A stretch of DNA of 64,000 nt from Vibrio sonorensis (GCF_001854765.1 NZ_LJJE01000013.1:40771-104770); one strand, 5' to 3'. Positions 26,748-36,876 are shown, counted from the first letter of the stretch. The notes: generated from the letters alone by a model not told the origin. Numbers and translations: made by a program.

Positions 26748-27881
26748 ATGGCAGTGAATGTAAACACTAACGTATCAGCGATGACAGCACAGCGTTACCT
26801 AAACAGCGCTAACAACGCACAGCAAACATCTATGGAGCGTCTGTCATCAGGGTTTAAGATCAACAGCGCAAAAGACGACGCAGCTGGTCTACAAATTTCT
26901 AACCGTTTAAACGTACAAAGCCGAGGCTTGGACGTAGCAGTACGCAATGCAAATGACGGTATCTCTATCGCTCAAACCGCTGAAGGTGCGATGAATGAGA
27001 CCACGAACATACTACAACGTATGCGTGACCTATCTTTGCAAAGTGCTAACGGTTCTAACTCAAGTTCAGAGCGTACGGCGATTCAAGAAGAGATCACCGC
27101 GCTTAACGATGAGCTTAACCGTATCGCAGAAACCACATCATTTGGTGGTAACAAGCTTCTAAACGGTACTTTCACTACTAAATCAATGCAGATTGGTGCG
27201 GATAATGGTGAAGCAGTAATGCTAACTCTAAACAACATGCGTTCTGATAACGCAGGTATGGGGGGAGACAGCTATGTTGCAGCCAACGGTAAAGACAAAA
27301 ACTGGTCTGTTCAAGCTGGTTCTAACGAACTAGCAATTACACTGACACCAAAAGACGGCGTAGAAGAAACCATTAACATCAGCGCGAAAGTCGGTGATGA
27401 TATCGAAGAACTGGCAACTTACATCAATGGTCAAACCGACTTGGTGAAAGCTTCAGTAAACGAAGATGGTCAGCTACAAGTATTTGCAGGCTCAAACAAA
27501 GTCGACAGCGCAGTAGCTTTCGGTGGCAGTCTAGCTGGTGAGCTAAGCATGGGCGAAGCTAAAGCGATGACAGTAGACACTATCGACGTAAGAACAGTAG
27601 GTGGTGCTCAAGAGTCGGTTGCTATTATCGATACTGCACTTAACTATGTAGATAGCCACCGTGCTGAGCTGGGTGCATTCCAAAACCGATTCAGCCACGC
27701 AATCAGCAACTTGGACAACATTAACGAAAACGTTAACTCATCTAAGAGCCGAATCAAAGACACTGACTTTGCGAAAGAGACAACGGCACTAACGAAGAGC
27801 CAAATTCTTTCTCAAGCATCAAGCTCAGTATTGGCACAGGCAAAACAAGCGCCAAACTCTGCACTAAGTCTTTTAGGCTAA
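26748..27881 (+). CDS. Flagellin (second of three)
   Basis: This 377-residue polar flagellin has D0/D1 regions close to those of the third copy ([41 protein letters not shown]-terminal [24 protein letters not shown]). Vibrio flagellins leave through the type III export apparatus without a cleaved signal. The start at 26748 is chosen because the flagellin N-terminus MAVNVNTN begins there with a GGAGA site; the frame is open further upstream, but that part is promoter and leader. A strong terminator follows, so this gene is its own transcript. Confidence 0.95.
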   Translation: MAVNVNTNVSAMTAQRYLNSANNAQQTSMERLSSGFKINSAKDDAAGLQISNRLNVQSRGLDVAVRNANDGISIAQTAEGAMNETTNILQRMRDLSLQSANGSNSSSERTAIQEEITALNDELNRIAETTSFGGNKLLNGTFTTKSMQIGADNGEAVMLTLNNMRSDNAGMGGDSYVAANGKDKNWSVQAGSNELAITLTPKDGVEETINISAKVGDDIEELATYINGQTDLVKASVNEDGQLQVFAGSNKVDSAVAFGGSLAGELSMGEAKAMTVDTIDVRTVGGAQESVAIIDTALNYVDSHRAELGAFQNRFSHAISNLDNINENVNSSKSRIKDTDFAKETTALTKSQILSQASSSVLAQAKQAPNSALSLLG

Positions 27882-27894
27882 AGTTAAAAAGTAA

Positions 27895-27925
27895 GAAAAA
27901 ATCCAGCTTCGGCTGGATTTTTTTA
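27895..27925 (+). terminator. Rho-independent terminator after flagellin 2
   Basis: A 7-bp stem (27901-27907 with 27912-27918) closed by a stable TTCG tetraloop, extended by A and T runs, with a T-run after it. Confidence 0.93.
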
Positions 27926-28016
27926 TGTCTCGCGTTCGGTAAGTTACAAAAAAGCAATATTTGCGTCACAAAAAATCACGTTTTTTCAGTGAATTAGAAA
28001 AAAATTAATTTTTTCC

Positions 28017-28043
28017 TAAAGCTTATTTTCCCTTAGCCGTTAA
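28017..28043 (+). promoter_or_regulatory. Sigma-28 (FliA) promoter of flagellin gene 3
   Basis: TAAA, exactly 15 bases, GCCGTTAA: the same -35, spacing and -10 as flagellin gene 2. Confidence 0.9.
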
Positions 28044-28060
28044 AGGACTGAGAGAAATGA

Positions 28061-28098
28061 GATGCGTCAAAGTGAGGTGAGAGACACGATGACGCGTC
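28061..28098 (+). promoter_or_regulatory. Long-loop hairpin in the flagellin 3 leader
   Basis: GATGCGTC (28061-28068) can pair with GACGCGTC (28091-28098), with one U-G pair, around a 22-base loop, between the promoter and the AAAGGAG ribosome-binding site. Confidence 0.4.
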
Positions 28099-28124
28099 GC
28101 CTTAGATGCCAAAGGAGATCAATT

Positions 28125-29258
28125 ATGGCAATAAACGTCAATACCAATGTGTCGGCGATGACCGCACAGCGTTACCTAAATAACGCTGCTGACGGTATGC
28201 AGAAGTCGATGGAGCGGTTGTCGTCGGGTTACAAAATTAACAGTGCCCGAGATGACGCTGCAGGTCTGCAAATATCCAACCGACTAACTTCACAGAGCCG
28301 TGGCTTGGACATGGCTGTCAAAAACGCGAATGACGGTATCTCGATTGCTCAAACCGCAGAAGGTGCGATGAACGAGACAACCAACATTCTTCAACGTATG
28401 CGTGATCTTTCTTTGCAATCCGCCAATGGCTCGAACTCAAGCTCCGAGCGTCAAGCGATTCAAGAAGAGGTGACCGCACTGAATGACGAACTTAACCGTA
28501 TTGCAGAAACCACTTCTTTTGGTGGTAATAAACTGCTAAACGGTCAGTTTGGTAGCCGTTCTTTCCAAATCGGTGCTGGTTCTGGTGAAGCGGTACAATT
28601 GACGATGGGCAGCATGCGTTCGGATACTGCCGAAATGGGTGGCGTTGCTTATGTTGCAGAAACAGGCAAATCGGCCGATTGGCGTGTGGCTGAAGGCACG
28701 ACAGATATAGTATTGGGCTATAATGATGTTAATGGACAGGCGCAAGAACTGACCATTAATGCGAAAGTAGGCGATGATATTGAACAGCTTGCCACTTACA
28801 TCAACGGTCAAAGTCAAGACATTAAGGCTTCTGTTGGTGAAGGAGGTAAGCTGCAGCTGTTTGGTTCGAGCCAGCAAGTCGACGGTGAGATTAGTATCTC
28901 TGGAGGCTTAGGTTCTGATATTGGCTTCGGTACAGCGCAAAATAGAACGGTCGCAGATATCGACGTATCGTCTGTAGCGGGAGCTCAGATGTCGGTCTCC
29001 GTTCTCGATGGCGCTTTAAAAGCCGTCGACAGTCAACGTGCCGAGTTGGGTGCATTCCAAAACCGTTTTGGACATGCAATCAACAATCTAGATAACATCA
29101 ACGAGAACGTTAACTCGTCTCGTAGCCGTATTCTAGATACTGACTACGCCAAAGAAACGACCCAGATGACTAAGTCTCAGATCCTACAACAGGCGAGTAC
29201 TTCTGTTCTGGCGCAGGCGAAGCAGTCACCATCGGCAGCTCTTAGCTTATTAGGTTAA
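28125..29258 (+). CDS. Flagellin (third of three)
   Basis: This 377-residue polar flagellin carries the usual D0/D1 ends ([44 protein letters not shown]) with a variable centre. It sits directly before flaG, the place of flaA in V. parahaemolyticus and flaB in V. cholerae, so no symbol is given. The start at 28125 has a good AAAGGAGATC site. All three flagellins here are exactly 377 residues. No terminator was seen before flaG, so it may be read into flaG. Confidence 0.95.
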   Translation: MAINVNTNVSAMTAQRYLNNAADGMQKSMERLSSGYKINSARDDAAGLQISNRLTSQSRGLDMAVKNANDGISIAQTAEGAMNETTNILQRMRDLSLQSANGSNSSSERQAIQEEVTALNDELNRIAETTSFGGNKLLNGQFGSRSFQIGAGSGEAVQLTMGSMRSDTAEMGGVAYVAETGKSADWRVAEGTTDIVLGYNDVNGQAQELTINAKVGDDIEQLATYINGQSQDIKASVGEGGKLQLFGSSQQVDGEISISGGLGSDIGFGTAQNRTVADIDVSSVAGAQMSVSVLDGALKAVDSQRAELGAFQNRFGHAINNLDNINENVNSSRSRILDTDYAKETTQMTKSQILQQASTSVLAQAKQSPSAALSLLG

Positions 29259-29334
29259 TCGATAGGTTCGATTGGAGCTTATTGGGAAGAGTAATGTAAC
29301 TATTACTGACCTATAAGGTGGAAGGGAGATTGTT

Positions 29335-29763
29335 ATGGAGATACCATCCTACACATCGAACATCCAGCCTTACGGCTCACAAAGTGGCACTAAAATTGCT
29401 TCAGAACAGCAAGCTGCAAAGCCCGCCTCTAATGAGATACGGGACAGTCAGGCATCAGAGGTAAGCAAAAAGTCCACTCAGACTGTAGAAAAAGCGATTG
29501 AACTTGCAAAAGAACGAGAGCAGCTTAACAGGGAGGAAAGGCAAAGAATGGTAGAACAGATGAATGATTTTATCTCTTCTATCAATACGGGATTGTCTTT
29601 CCGAGTGGATGAAGAAGCCGGTCGAGATGTTGTGACCATCTATGAAGCGAGTACTGGTGATATAATTCGCCAGATACCCGACGAGGAGATGTTAGAAATC
29701 TTGCGACGCCTTAGAGCTCAAACAGCCAGATATTCTTCAGGCTTGGTGAACGATAGGGTGTAA
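29335..29763 (+). CDS. flaG: Flagellar protein FlaG
   Basis: This 142-residue cytoplasmic protein has a low-complexity N-terminal half and a conserved C-terminal FlaG domain (INTGLSFRVDEEAGRDVVTI, IRQIPDEEMLEILRRLR). FlaG proteins affect filament length in polar-flagellated bacteria. It lies between the flagellins and fliD as in other Vibrio. A GGAGG-like site (AAGGGAG) precedes the ATG. Confidence 0.93.
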   Translation: MEIPSYTSNIQPYGSQSGTKIASEQQAAKPASNEIRDSQASEVSKKSTQTVEKAIELAKEREQLNREERQRMVEQMNDFISSINTGLSFRVDEEAGRDVVTIYEASTGDIIRQIPDEEMLEILRRLRAQTARYSSGLVNDRV

Positions 29764-29783
29764 ACACGTTTTGAGGTGATTGG

Positions 29784-31787
29784 ATGAGTTTTGGCCCTTT
29801 GGGTATGAATACTGGCATGGATATCAATTCTGTGGTCAGCAAAATTGTCGATGCGGAGCGCGTGCCTAAACAGCAACGCATCGAGAATGAGCAGATCAAA
29901 ATTGATTCCAGTATTAGTGCCTATGGGCGACTCAGAGAGTCGCTGGATACGATGAAAAATCTTATGACGAAGTTTCGTCAGGAGAAGGCGTTTGCCGCCC
30001 GATCTGTCGAAACGACTAATGAGAATGTTGTAACCGCGACGGCAACAACAGAAGCTATCGCTGGTAGATACGCTATCGATGTGTTGCAGCTTGCTCAGAG
30101 TCATAAAATAGCGTCGGATGTCGTAGACAAAGATGCTAAATTTGGCCCTGGCAAGCTGCAGATTTCGCTCGGTGATAAATCCTTTACCACCGACGTAACT
30201 GCAAATTCAAACTTGGTTGATATCGTCCGAGGTATCAATAACAGCAAATCAAATCCTGGAGTTCGCGCCTCTGTTATCAATGATGTGGCGGGACCTCGTC
30301 TAATCGTCGCTTCCAGTATTTCTGGTGAAGAGAACGATGTCAGTATTTCCGTGGATGCCAAACAGGGCGATCCACTGCGAAAACTCGAATACAAAACCCT
30401 AGAGCAAAGGGTGAGAGATCTAGAAAACGCCAGAGCGGCGGCACAAGATCTTCTCAGTCCTCTAACCGAAGAGGAGCAAGCTCTTGCCGACAAAATCGCT
30501 GAGAAAAACATCGAAGCGGCAAAACTTGTCGATCAAGAGATTTCGGTACAAGCCAAACAAGCGGCCAGTGGTGTCGATCCGAATGCGGCCAAAGATGTCA
30601 CACCGGGAAATGAAATATCACAAGCGGCCGTCGCCGCGGCTGCCGCAGCCGGTGTTGAAGCCACTAAATTTTTAAAACCCGAAGAACGCATCCCCGGTTG
30701 GTCAGAAACCGCGTCAGGTACCCTGTTAGATTCGTATTGGGAACCAGAACCGGAGCTGGATGCAAAAGCGCTAGAAAAATCACCGGATGTACCCGGTTGG
30801 TCCAATACCGCTTCAGGTACGTTGACAGACTCTTATGTGACTCCCAAAGAAGCTCAGCAAGCATTAGAAGCAAAACTTGCCAATGAGCAAGAGTCGATAG
30901 AGTTAGCGCTGGCAAGCGGCGAAATAACGCCAGAGCAAGCTAAAGAGATGGAACGCGCGCGTCTTACACCTGACGAACGTGCTTACATGGAGCGCGTGGA
31001 CAAGGCTCAGGCGGATTTAAAATCGGCTCAAGAGGCCTTTGATTCCTATCGCGGTATGACGGAAGTTCAAGCCGCTCAAGATGCCAAAGTTCTGTTGGAT
31101 GGTGTGGCTCAACTATCCAGTAACAACAACATTATTGAAGAAGCGATAGAGGGTGTTGATCTGACCTTGAAAGGACGCACTGACAAGGACCAACCTTCGT
31201 CTGAAATTGATATTGAATACGACAGGCCCGGTGTCCGAGAAGACATTGAGCAGTTTGTCGCAGCCTACAATCAGTTTTTTCAAGTCAGTAAAGAGCTGGC
31301 GGGGGTAGATCCTAGAACGGGTCAAGCTGGGCCACTCTCTGGCGACAGTATTGTTCGCAGTGCTGATTCGCGATTAAAGTCAGTGTTTTCATCTGTTGTA
31401 GAACCCGCGCCTCAAGATTTAAAAACACTGACCGAGTTTGGTATTACCACTACTCGTCAGGGTAATTTAGAAATTAACTACGATATGTTAGATCGTCAGT
31501 TAAACAATAACTTCAACAAGTTGGGTGATTTCTTTGGTGGAAACCAAGGCTTTGCGAAAAAGGTCGAGGATGCCATTCACACCATGACAGGTGTGACGGG
31601 ATCAATCCGTACCAGAGAGCAAAGTTTGACTGAGAGAAATTATCGCCTTCAAGACGACCAAGCGGCACTAGATCGCCGCATGGAAAGTCTAGAAAAACGG
31701 ACACATGCCAAATTTACGGCGATGCAAGACGCGACGAGCAAAATGCAGTCACAGCTCGCGGGGATGATGAATGCTCTCGGCGGATAA
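29784..31787 (+). CDS. fliD: Flagellar filament cap protein FliD (HAP2)
   Basis: The cap protein forms the oligomer at the filament tip that folds flagellin subunits. The N-terminal D0/D1 part (GMNTGMDINSVVSKIVDAER) and the C-terminal part (FGITTTRQGNLEINYDMLD, RNYRLQDDQAALDRRME) are typical. At 667 residues it is longer than enteric FliD (about 470) because of a central insert (about residues 205-430). The insert holds coiled-coil helices, an Ala-run (QAAVAAAAAAGV) and two copies of PGWSxTASGTLxDSY. Vibrio FliD proteins commonly have such inserts. The stop overlaps the flaI start by 17 bases. Confidence 0.95.
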   Translation: MSFGPLGMNTGMDINSVVSKIVDAERVPKQQRIENEQIKIDSSISAYGRLRESLDTMKNLMTKFRQEKAFAARSVETTNENVVTATATTEAIAGRYAIDVLQLAQSHKIASDVVDKDAKFGPGKLQISLGDKSFTTDVTANSNLVDIVRGINNSKSNPGVRASVINDVAGPRLIVASSISGEENDVSISVDAKQGDPLRKLEYKTLEQRVRDLENARAAAQDLLSPLTEEEQALADKIAEKNIEAAKLVDQEISVQAKQAASGVDPNAAKDVTPGNEISQAAVAAAAAAGVEATKFLKPEERIPGWSETASGTLLDSYWEPEPELDAKALEKSPDVPGWSNTASGTLTDSYVTPKEAQQALEAKLANEQESIELALASGEITPEQAKEMERARLTPDERAYMERVDKAQADLKSAQEAFDSYRGMTEVQAAQDAKVLLDGVAQLSSNNNIIEEAIEGVDLTLKGRTDKDQPSSEIDIEYDRPGVREDIEQFVAAYNQFFQVSKELAGVDPRTGQAGPLSGDSIVRSADSRLKSVFSSVVEPAPQDLKTLTEFGITTTRQGNLEINYDMLDRQLNNNFNKLGDFFGGNQGFAKKVEDAIHTMTGVTGSIRTREQSLTERNYRLQDDQAALDRRMESLEKRTHAKFTAMQDATSKMQSQLAGMMNALGG

Positions 31788-32094
31788 ATGGTGTACAGAA
31801 ATCGCATTATTGAGTGAGGTGGATCACGTAATCAAATCACACCTTGCTTCAGATTCGATAAATCCTGAAGAAATTGTTCTCTTGGTCGATAGAAGGGAAC
31901 AGATATTGCAAACTCTACTAAACTCAATAAAAGAGTGTCCAGAGTTTGCCGAGAGTGAGCAGTGGCAAACCGCTATACGGGACACCCAGCTCATTGCTGA
32001 GCAGATGCAAGCCCAAACACAAGCGTTTGGAAAGGAGCTGAGTAAGCTCCGACATGGCAACAAATCCGTTCAGCAATACAAGAAGTTTTTATAA
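31771..32094 (+). CDS. flaI: FlaI, FliT-like flagellar chaperone
   Basis: This 107-residue helical protein lies between fliD and fliS, the position of flaI in Vibrio and of the FliD chaperone fliT in enterics. It is small and charged with no signal peptide, in keeping with a cytoplasmic export chaperone, but sequence similarity to FliT is faint. The ATG lies inside fliD, so translation is coupled. It is named from position and Vibrio family resemblance. Confidence 0.82.
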   Translation: MLSADKWCTEIALLSEVDHVIKSHLASDSINPEEIVLLVDRREQILQTLLNSIKECPEFAESEQWQTAIRDTQLIAEQMQAQTQAFGKELSKLRHGNKSVQQYKKFL

Positions 32095-32109
32095 TCAAAG
32101 AGGAAAGTT

Positions 32110-32520
32110 ATGCGCGGTTCTTTACAGGCTTACAAGAAGGTATCGGTAGATAGCCAACTCAGTGCTGCCTCCCCGCATAAGATTGTTCAAATGCTAATGG
32201 CAGGAGCAATAGAGCGCCTTATTCAAGGTAAAGCTGCGATGGAGCAGGGAAATATCCCTATGAAAGGAGAGCGATTAGGTAAGGCTCTCGACATCATTAT
32301 CAGCTTGCGTAGTTGTCTATCCATGGACGATGGTGGCGATATTGCAAAAAATTTGGACCAACTTTATGAGTTTATGGTCACGCAAATTACGGCTGCTAAC
32401 CACCAAAATGACACTCAAGCAATAGATGATGTGATTGATATTATTAGAGAAATCAAGTCTGCTTGGGACCAAATTCCTCAGGAATATCACAACCTTACAG
32501 CATCGGATGTCGGAATGTAA
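32110..32520 (+). CDS. fliS: Flagellin export chaperone FliS
   Basis: This 136-residue FliS binds the C-terminal D0 region of flagellin and keeps it unfolded for export. The typical opening SLQAYKKVSVDSQLSAASPH and KIVQMLMAGAIERL helix are clear, as is LRSCLSMDDGGDIAKNLDQL. An AAAGAGGAAA ribosome-binding site precedes the ATG. The gene ends the flaG-fliD-flaI-fliS run, with a terminator about 110 bases later. Confidence 0.95.
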   Translation: MRGSLQAYKKVSVDSQLSAASPHKIVQMLMAGAIERLIQGKAAMEQGNIPMKGERLGKALDIIISLRSCLSMDDGGDIAKNLDQLYEFMVTQITAANHQNDTQAIDDVIDIIREIKSAWDQIPQEYHNLTASDVGM

Positions 32521-32631
32521 TCAATTACAGTCAAGTGTTTGAAAGGATTTGAACCAATAAAAACAAAGGATTGGGTGTAATATCACATCAAGTAATTGCT
32601 TGGTTGCCTTATTTTTATTATCAAATAGAAT

Positions 32632-32665
32632 AGAAGCCACTAAACGCCGAGTGGCTTCTTTTGTT
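32632..32665 (+). terminator. Rho-independent terminator between fliS and flrA
   Basis: A 10-bp stem (32632-32641 with 32650-32659), 8-base loop, then TTTGTTGTT. It separates the filament genes from the regulatory genes. Confidence 0.85.
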
Positions 32666-32774
32666 GTTGATATTTATAAATTGTCTATCCGCTGAGCGAA
32701 GCCTATAGTTAGGTTTGGACAAGTATGGATATTTATCGACAGCAACGTTTCAAAAAAGGCAATCAATCTCACCT

Positions 32775-34241
32775 ATGCAAGGTTTAGCAAAACTGCTTGT
32801 GATTGAAGATGACGTGAATGCGCGCACCAATCTAAGCAACATATTGGAATTTGTTGGGGAACAGTGTGAGGCCGTTTCTTCTGCTCAAATCAAAGGAATT
32901 GATTGGGCTGGAGTATGGGCTGGTTGTATCGTAGGTTCATTAGACGGCGACAAGTTCACGCCAGAACTAAGAGAAAAGCTGGCCAGTGCAAATCATGTAC
33001 CTCTCCTGATCGCTGGTAAACACCAGTATCCAGTCGAAGAGCTCCCTAACTATGTGGGAGAATTAGAGTATCCACTCAATTATCCTCAATTGAGTGAAGC
33101 CCTTCGCCACTGTAAAGATTTTCTCGGTAAAAAGGGGGTTAACCTCGGTGCGACCTCTCGAAAGAATACCCTTTTCCGCAGCTTAGTGGGTCAGAGTCTT
33201 GGTATCAAAGAAGTTCGTCACTTGATCGAACAAGTTTCCACAACAGAAGCAAACGTATTGATATTAGGTGAGTCCGGCACCGGTAAAGAAGTTGTCGCGA
33301 GAAATATCCACTATCACTCTGCGCGTCGCAACGGCCCTTTTGTACCCATTAACTGTGGTGCAATCCCACCAGATCTTTTGGAAAGCGAGCTTTTTGGACA
33401 CGAAAAAGGGGCGTTTACCGGAGCGATTACTTCTAGAAAAGGTCGATTTGAACTCGCTCAAGGCGGCACACTATTTTTAGATGAAATTGGCGATATGCCA
33501 ATGCCGATGCAAGTTAAGCTATTGCGTGTACTTCAAGAGCGCTGTTTTGAACGCGTTGGTGGCAACAGCACGATTAAAGTGGACGTCCGCGTGATTGCGG
33601 CGACGCACCGCAACTTAGAAAACATGATAACAGACGAGTCTTTTCGCGAAGATTTGTACTACCGCTTGAATGTTTTCCCGATTGAAATGCCGGCGTTAAA
33701 AGATCGCAAAGAAGACATTCCCCTATTGCTGCAAGAGTTAATGACCCGTATGGAGTCGGAAGGTGCGCAACCTATCGCCTTCACACCAAGGTCAATCAAC
33801 TCTTTGATGGAGCACGGTTGGCCGGGTAATGTACGCGAACTAGCAAACCTAGTAGAGCGCATGATCATTCTTTATCCCAACAGCTTAGTTGATGTAAATC
33901 ACCTGCCGACTAAGTATCGCTATACGGATATTCCTGAATTTCATCCTGAATTTCACGATCAAGCATCAGTGGAAGAGTTGGAGCGAGATGCACTACAGGA
34001 TATTTTCTCTGACAGCTTTAGTTTTGAAGAAGCAGAACCTTTTACTGAGCACAGTAATTCACCACAGTCTTTGCCTCCAGAAGGCGTGAATCTCAAAGAG
34101 TTGCTGGCAGAATTGGAAGTCAACATGATCAACCAAGCGCTTGAAGCTCAAGATGGAGTGGTAGCGAGAGCTGCAGATATGTTGGGCATGCGGCGAACCA
34201 CACTGGTCGAGAAGATGCGCAAGTACAACTTACAGCGTTAA
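32775..34241 (+). CDS. flrA: Sigma-54-dependent master flagellar activator FlrA (FlaK)
   Basis: FlrA sits at the top of the Vibrio polar flagellar hierarchy. This 488-residue protein has an N-terminal FleQ-like receiver-type domain ([15 protein letters not shown]), without a clear phospho-acceptor Asp. A central AAA+ domain follows, with GESGTGKE (Walker A), GAFTGA (sigma-54 contact), [11 protein letters not shown] (Walker B) and WPGNVREL. The C-terminal Fis-type HTH ends [20 protein letters not shown]. The ATG at 32775 gives the family N-terminus and length; the frame stays open upstream but gives no family-like sequence. FleQ/FlrA proteins respond to c-di-GMP. It activates flrBC and the fliE and fliK promoters listed here. 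Confidence 0.95.
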   Translation: MQGLAKLLVIEDDVNARTNLSNILEFVGEQCEAVSSAQIKGIDWAGVWAGCIVGSLDGDKFTPELREKLASANHVPLLIAGKHQYPVEELPNYVGELEYPLNYPQLSEALRHCKDFLGKKGVNLGATSRKNTLFRSLVGQSLGIKEVRHLIEQVSTTEANVLILGESGTGKEVVARNIHYHSARRNGPFVPINCGAIPPDLLESELFGHEKGAFTGAITSRKGRFELAQGGTLFLDEIGDMPMPMQVKLLRVLQERCFERVGGNSTIKVDVRVIAATHRNLENMITDESFREDLYYRLNVFPIEMPALKDRKEDIPLLLQELMTRMESEGAQPIAFTPRSINSLMEHGWPGNVRELANLVERMIILYPNSLVDVNHLPTKYRYTDIPEFHPEFHDQASVEELERDALQDIFSDSFSFEEAEPFTEHSNSPQSLPPEGVNLKELLAELEVNMINQALEAQDGVVARAADMLGMRRTTLVEKMRKYNLQR

Positions 34242-34297
34242 TAGGCTGTCAAAAAACTGACCTGCACATAAATTGTTGAAAAATAAACAAAAAAGTC

Positions 34298-34313
34298 TGG
34301 CATGCATTTTGTA
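34298..34313 (+). promoter_or_regulatory. Candidate sigma-54 promoter of flrBC
   Basis: TGG, ten bases, GT at 34311-34312. The -24 element TGGCATG is good and the spacing exact, but the -12 has GT instead of GC. It lies 38 bases before the flrB ATG; flrBC is known to be FlrA and sigma-54 dependent in V. cholerae. Confidence 0.55.
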
Positions 34314-34350
34314 TGACAGACTTTTGTAGTTTTATTGGCAGAATAACGAC

Positions 34351-35409
34351 ATGCAGGCAACAAAAAACGAAAACCAAGAGAGCCAGCTAGGTTCGCTTGA
34401 GCAGCAAGTAGAGAGATATCAACAGGTGTTGGATGTGATGCCTGCAGGCGTGATCTTGCTTGATACTCAGGGGACGGTGATCGAAGCCAACCCAGAGGCG
34501 CAACGTCTATTGGAGCTCTCGTTGGTTGGTGAAAAATGGTTTTCGATTATTCAGGCCGCATTTGCTCCTCGTGAGGATGACGGGCACGAAATTTCCTTGA
34601 GAAATGGTCGAAAAGTGCGATTGGCCATTTCAGCGTCTTCGACAGGGCAGTTGATACTGATCACTGACTTAACGGAGACGCGTCTACTGCAATCAAGGGT
34701 GAGCGATTTACAACGCCTCTCTTCGTTGGGAAGAATGGTTGCCTCACTTGCACACCAAGTAAGAACGCCACTTTCAAGTGCGATGTTGTACGCGTCAAAC
34801 CTCGCTGCCCCTAACCTTGCCCCAGCGACAAGAGATCGCTTTCAAACTAAGTTAATGGACAGGTTGTACGACCTCGAAAAGCAAGTAAATGATATGCTGC
34901 TCTTTGCCAAAGGCGGCGACAACAAAGTCATTAATCGCTTTGCGATCTCTGATCTGGTTGCCGAGTTTTCACCTATGGTGGAAACCGCAATTAAAAGCAA
35001 TAACATCGACTACTTTTTAGAAGTTGAAGGGGCTGAAACCGAGTTAATGGGCAATGCCAATGCACTGGCATCAGCCTTGAGTAACCTAGTTATGAATGCC
35101 ATTCAGATTGCGGGTAAAGAGTCGCAACTGGACGTCTTTTTTAGGCCAGTAAACGATCAACTAAAAATATCGGTACAAGACAGTGGCCCAGGAGTACCAG
35201 CCGAACTGCAAAGCAAAATTATGGAACCCTTCTTTACTACTCGCTCACAAGGTACTGGCCTTGGTTTAGCGGTCGTTCAGATGGTGTGCCGAGCTCATGA
35301 TGGGCAATTAGAATTGATTTCAAATCCGGGGGATGGTGCCTGTTTCACCATGTGTATTCCGTTGGAGCGACACGCCTCTGACGAGCAAAATAAAATGACT
35401 GGAGATTAG
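34351..35409 (+). CDS. flrB: Sensor histidine kinase FlrB (FlaL)
   Basis: This 352-residue cytoplasmic kinase has no membrane segment. It has a PAS-like domain (QQVLDVMPAGVILLDTQGT, about residues 20-110) and a HisKA domain with the phospho-acceptor His135 in SLAHQVRTPLSSAM. The HATPase domain has the N-box NLVMNAIQIA, G1 DSGPGVP and G2 GTGLGLAVV. It phosphorylates FlrC, whose gene starts two bases after its stop. Confidence 0.95.
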   Translation: MQATKNENQESQLGSLEQQVERYQQVLDVMPAGVILLDTQGTVIEANPEAQRLLELSLVGEKWFSIIQAAFAPREDDGHEISLRNGRKVRLAISASSTGQLILITDLTETRLLQSRVSDLQRLSSLGRMVASLAHQVRTPLSSAMLYASNLAAPNLAPATRDRFQTKLMDRLYDLEKQVNDMLLFAKGGDNKVINRFAISDLVAEFSPMVETAIKSNNIDYFLEVEGAETELMGNANALASALSNLVMNAIQIAGKESQLDVFFRPVNDQLKISVQDSGPGVPAELQSKIMEPFFTTRSQGTGLGLAVVQMVCRAHDGQLELISNPGDGACFTMCIPLERHASDEQNKMTGD

Positions 35410-35411
35410 TT

Positions 35412-36827
35412 ATGGCTCAAAGCAAAGTCTTAATAGTTGAAGATGATGAAGGTTTGCGCGAAGCCTTAGTCGATACGCTAGCTTTAGCTGGTTATGAATG
35501 GCTGGAAGCGGACAGCGCCGAAGACGCTCTAGTTAAGCTCAAAACCAACCAAGTCGATATTGTTGTATCTGACGTTCAGATGGCGGGAATGGGCGGTTTA
35601 GCCTTACTGAGGAACATCAAACAGCACTGGCCGAATCTTCCCGTGTTGTTAATGACCGCTTACGCCAACATTGAAGATGCAGTTTCTGCCATGAAAGATG
35701 GTGCAATAGATTACATGGCAAAGCCATTTGCACCGGAAGTTTTGCTTAATATGGTGAGTCGTTATGCACCAGTGAAATCAGATGACAACGGCGATGCTGT
35801 GGTCGCCGATGAAAAAAGCCTTAAGCTGCTAGCCTTGGCCGATAAAGTGGCTAAAACGGATGCCAATGTAATGGTGCTTGGCCCTAGTGGTTCAGGTAAA
35901 GAAGTGATGTCTCGTTACATCCACAACGCATCAAACCGCAAAGACGGGCCATTTGTCGCCATCAACTGTGCTGCAATCCCAGATAATATGTTAGAAGCGA
36001 CTCTGTTTGGTTACGAGAAAGGGGCATTTACCGGAGCTGTACAGGCGTGTCCGGGTAAATTTGAACAAGCCCAAGGCGGGACCATTCTACTCGATGAGAT
36101 CAGTGAAATGGATCTCAATCTACAGGCCAAGTTACTGCGAGTTCTGCAAGAGAGAGAAGTAGAACGCTTAGGAAGTCGTAAAAGCATCAAGCTGGACGTA
36201 CGAGTACTTGCCACCAGTAACCGAGATCTCAAACAGTATGTACAAGAAGGCGAGTTCAGAGAAGATTTGTACTATCGTCTCAATGTATTCCCAATCGCTT
36301 GGCCAGCACTATGTGAGCGCAAAGGTGACATCCAGCCTCTGGCCCAGCACCTTGTAGAGAGGCATTGTCAGAAACTAGGCCTGCCTGTTCCTAAAGTCAG
36401 TGAATCAGCACTCAGCAAGTTGATGAGTTATACCTGGCCCGGAAACGTTCGCGAGCTGGACAATGTGGTTCAGAGAGCATTGATTCTGAGTGAAAATGGT
36501 CATATCGACGGTGAACATATTCTTCTTGAAGGGTTAGATTGGCAGGATGCATCGAGCCTACAAAAGATGGTTGAATCAAATGATGTTGCAGAGCCAACCG
36601 TCAAACCATTGGCTGAAGTGAATGACGCAAAAAGCGTGATTGGCAGCGCAACAGGTAATGGGTTGGGTAGTGATTTAAGAGACCAAGAATACGCCATAAT
36701 TTTGGAGACCATGGCGGAATGTCACGGGCGACGGAAAGAGATGGCAGAGAAACTAGGCATTAGTCCACGCACTTTGCGCTATAAATTGGCTAAGATGCGT
36801 GATGCTGGTATAGAAATACCTAGTTAA
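35412..36827 (+). CDS. flrC: Sigma-54 response regulator FlrC (FlaM)
   Basis: FlrC drives the class III flagellar genes (hook-basal body, and the sigma-54 flagellin in V. cholerae). This 471-residue protein has a receiver domain with Asp54 (VVSDVQMAGM) and the acidic pair Asp11-Asp12. The AAA+ domain has GPSGSGKE, GAFTGA, GGTILLDEISEMD and WPGNVREL. The C-terminal HTH ends KEMAEKLGISPRTLRYKLAK. A terminator follows. Confidence 0.96.
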   Translation: MAQSKVLIVEDDEGLREALVDTLALAGYEWLEADSAEDALVKLKTNQVDIVVSDVQMAGMGGLALLRNIKQHWPNLPVLLMTAYANIEDAVSAMKDGAIDYMAKPFAPEVLLNMVSRYAPVKSDDNGDAVVADEKSLKLLALADKVAKTDANVMVLGPSGSGKEVMSRYIHNASNRKDGPFVAINCAAIPDNMLEATLFGYEKGAFTGAVQACPGKFEQAQGGTILLDEISEMDLNLQAKLLRVLQEREVERLGSRKSIKLDVRVLATSNRDLKQYVQEGEFREDLYYRLNVFPIAWPALCERKGDIQPLAQHLVERHCQKLGLPVPKVSESALSKLMSYTWPGNVRELDNVVQRALILSENGHIDGEHILLEGLDWQDASSLQKMVESNDVAEPTVKPLAEVNDAKSVIGSATGNGLGSDLRDQEYAIILETMAECHGRRKEMAEKLGISPRTLRYKLAKMRDAGIEIPS

Positions 36828-36850
36828 TAAACTGAAAAGAATAAGAAAAG

Positions 36851-36876
36851 CGAGTAGAATAATCTGCTCGTTTTTT
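36851..36876 (+). terminator. Rho-independent terminator after flrC
   Basis: A 7-bp stem (36851-36857 with 36864-36870, one G-U pair), 6-base loop, followed by TTTTTT. Confidence 0.88.

Noticed and set aside
25342..29258. Flagellin genes as a recombining phase-variation cassette
   Set aside because: All three face the same way with their own promoters and leaders; no invertible repeats or recombinase gene are present.
30101..30805. Minus-strand frames of 90-136 residues opposite fliD
   Set aside because: They mirror a clear fliD gene and show no family resemblance.
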